A program made the position numbers and the translations under genes. Below the pieces are notes generated by a model, which saw only the letters and a list, made by a program, of their open reading frames with translations, was not told the DNA's origin and made no database searches. 6,299 nt of DNA from Aquificales bacterium (GTDB taxonomy: Bacteria > Aquificota > Aquificia > Aquificales > QOAS01): assembly GCA_027035985.1 (NCBI GenBank), contig JALVTI010000124.1, positions 1-6,299 of the forward strand, in the 5' to 3' direction. Numbering within the stretch: position 1 is the stretch's first letter; each line of letters begins with the position of its first letter. This document shows, piece after piece, positions 5,741-6,299 of this stretch.

Positions 5741-6299
5741 ATGCTAAAGGCGAAAATAACCAGGAGGGATTTCCTCAAAGGTTCGGTAGCCCTTGCGGGG
5801 GCTGCGACCGCGCTCTCCTTTTTACAACTCACTTCCAAAAAACTCAACGCCACAGAGGTCTACACTCCGGGTTGGAACATAGAGTGGCGCCCCAATATGT
5901 GCGCCTTTTGCGCAAATGTTTGCGGTGAGGTCGTAAGGGTTCACAAAAAGGGCAACCTCGCGAGACCGCTGAAGTTGGAAGGTAACGAAAACGACAACTA
6001 CAACCAGGGTAAGCTCTGCGCTAGGGGTCAATCGGGTCTTAAATACCTCTACAACCCCGACAGGATAACAACGCCTTTGATAAGAATTCCCGGCTCCAAA
6101 AGGGGCGAGTGGAAGTTTAAAAAGGCAACCTGGCAAGAGGCTTACGCCTACATCATGCAGAAGATGATGGGGGTGAACTACCCCGCATTAGAAATGCGAG
6201 GCTTAGGGTGGGTTTACACCCTCTTTGGGGTGCCTTACCACCCAGGCGGGTTCACGCCGCCCCTACTCCTGCCTATACCTCCATACAGGGGTATAGCGG
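5741..6299 (+). CDS. Tat-exported molybdopterin oxidoreductase catalytic subunit, N-terminal part, interrupted
   Basis: The frame begins a large catalytic subunit of the molybdopterin-dinucleotide (DMSO-reductase/MopB) superfamily, which includes polysulfide, thiosulfate, tetrathionate and sulfur reductases, formate dehydrogenases and others. T7-R-R-D-F-L-K13 followed by a hydrophobic alanine-rich stretch (14-30) is a twin-arginine signal, so the enzyme is exported folded. C54-x2-C57-x3-C61-x31-C93 binds the N-terminal [4Fe-4S] cluster, and GKLCARGQSGLKYLYNPDR (90-108) is typical of the family. The next family segment, ITTPLIR (109-115) through WQEAYAYIMQKMM (131-143), is present. The usual continuation (helix ending, then KYGPEA-like) is absent. 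From about residue 143 the frame runs through mobile-element DNA, staying open only by chance to the window edge, so residues 144 onward are not oxidoreductase. The native protein would be several hundred residues longer. The substrate cannot be told from this part. If the join is real, the gene is inactivated here. Confidence 0.85.
   Translation, partial: MLKAKITRRDFLKGSVALAGAATALSFLQLTSKKLNATEVYTPGWNIEWRPNMCAFCANVCGEVVRVHKKGNLARPLKLEGNENDNYNQGKLCARGQSGLKYLYNPDRITTPLIRIPGSKRGEWKFKKATWQEAYAYIMQKMMGVNYPALEMRGLGWVYTLFGVPYHPGGFTPPLLLPIPPYRGIA
6174..6299 (-). ncRNA. Candidate 3' part of a TnpB omega-RNA scaffold
   Basis: On either strand, five hairpins follow each other with almost no gap: stems at 6181-6201 (9 bp with one G-U on the RNA), 6206-6221 (GGGTG/CACCC), 6228-6243 (the same GGGTG/CACCC stem), 6245-6258 (GGCG/CGCC) and 6273-6296 (CTATACC/GGTATAG). 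Three have six-base loops. In TnpB systems such a structured right end is the guide RNA scaffold, transcribed on the tnpB strand, and the guide is the DNA just beyond the TTCAC end. Here that is CCCATCATCTTCTGC, the antisense of oxidoreductase codons. The identification rests on layout and end motif only. Confidence 0.45.
6235..6299 (-). CDS. Possible TnpB C-terminus (partial)
   Basis: Of the three minus-strand frames entering from the right edge, two stop at once. The third gives 20 residues, from AIPLYGG to GVNPPGW, and then TAA at 6237-6235. A Gly/Pro/Arg-rich tail ending about 60 nt inside the element's right end is what a TnpB C-terminus overlapping its omega-RNA would look like. No catalytic or zinc-finger residue is visible, so this is a positional guess. 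Confidence 0.25.
   Translation of the reverse strand, partial: AIPLYGGIGRSRGGVNPPGW

Larger units (their letters stand above)
6170..6299 (-). mobile_element. Right end of an IS200/IS605 (IS1341/TnpB-type) element, partial
   Basis: At about 6170 oxidoreductase homology stops and a run of closely packed hairpins begins. Read on the minus strand, the boundary is a 9-bp hairpin, CCTCGCATT / AATGCGGGG with loop TCT (plus coordinates 6181-6201), followed by TAGTTCAC. This layout, an AAGCC(C/T)CGC hairpin then GGGGTAGTTCA, is the right end I know from IS200/IS605-family and IS1341-type tnpB elements; ISDra2 ends similarly in a hairpin then GAGGTTCAA. The exact junction lies within 6169-6174, because a G-run blurs it. 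The rest of the element, its left end and target site, are beyond the window. No inverted repeats or target duplication are expected in this family. Confidence 0.62.

Noticed and set aside
5822..6136. Minus-strand frame opposite the oxidoreductase
   Set aside because: It is a shadow of the Tat/Fe-S coding frame, with no start signals and no recognizable motif.
6170..6184. GGGGT/ACCCC hairpin at the element border
   Set aside because: Its left arm lies in the host G-run at the probable junction, so it is likely a coincidence of insertion rather than an element structure.
6174..6299. Residues 144 onward of the plus-strand frame as a novel oxidoreductase C-terminus or fusion
   Set aside because: The DNA is dominated by hairpins with an IS-type end on the other strand, and the peptide has no oxidoreductase motif. 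The open frame over about 40 codons is explained by its GC-rich, stop-poor sequence.
1..6299. CRISPR array, tRNA, rRNA or known riboswitch
   Set aside because: No regularly spaced repeats, cloverleaf-like sequence or riboswitch core was seen on reading both strands, though a covariance search was not possible.

Overview
This 6.3-kb window comes from a Gram-negative bacterium, most likely a thermophilic member of the Aquificota. The codon use is rich in AGG, ATA and AAG. There is an outer-membrane FadL-type barrel and a Tat-exported molybdopterin oxidoreductase. From memory, an efp gene directly followed by accB also occurs in Aquifex. This lineage call is an inference; I could not search a database.

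Layout. (1) Positions 1-312, minus strand: 5' part of a membrane-anchored TPR protein, running off the left edge. (2) A 39-bp AT-rich divergent gap. (3) Positions 352-4290, plus strand: a tightly packed run of six genes, pgsA-type phosphatidyltransferase, efp, accB, cdaA, accD and a lipoate ligase/octanoyltransferase-family gene. Three junctions overlap: efp/accB by 1 nt, accB/cdaA by 8 nt and accD/lipoyl gene by 14 nt. (4) Positions 4306-5469, minus strand: a complete FadL/OMPP1-family porin, convergent with the operon and only 15 nt from it. (5) Positions 5470-5740: an AT-rich divergent regulatory region with two palindromes and a plausible promoter. (6) From 5741, plus strand: the start of a Tat-exported molybdopterin oxidoreductase catalytic subunit. 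(7) At about 6170 this gene is broken by hairpin-rich DNA that looks like the right end of an IS200/IS605 (IS1341/TnpB-type) element on the minus strand. The window ends inside it.

How the genes fit together. The plus-strand operon is mostly envelope and acyl-lipid metabolism. PgsA-type enzymes make anionic phospholipid, AccB and AccD are two of the four acetyl-CoA carboxylase parts, and the last gene belongs to the family that moves lipoyl or octanoyl groups. EF-P supports translation of polyproline proteins. CdaA makes the second messenger cyclic di-AMP and sits between the two carboxylase genes. accC, accA and glmM are not in the window.

The most interesting point is the right edge. The terminal hairpin and its TAGTTCAC tail (minus strand) resemble the 3' end of a TnpB omega-RNA. 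The adjacent guide would read antisense into the interrupted oxidoreductase gene. A second point is base composition: the first ~900 bases are clearly more AT-rich than the genes from efp onward.
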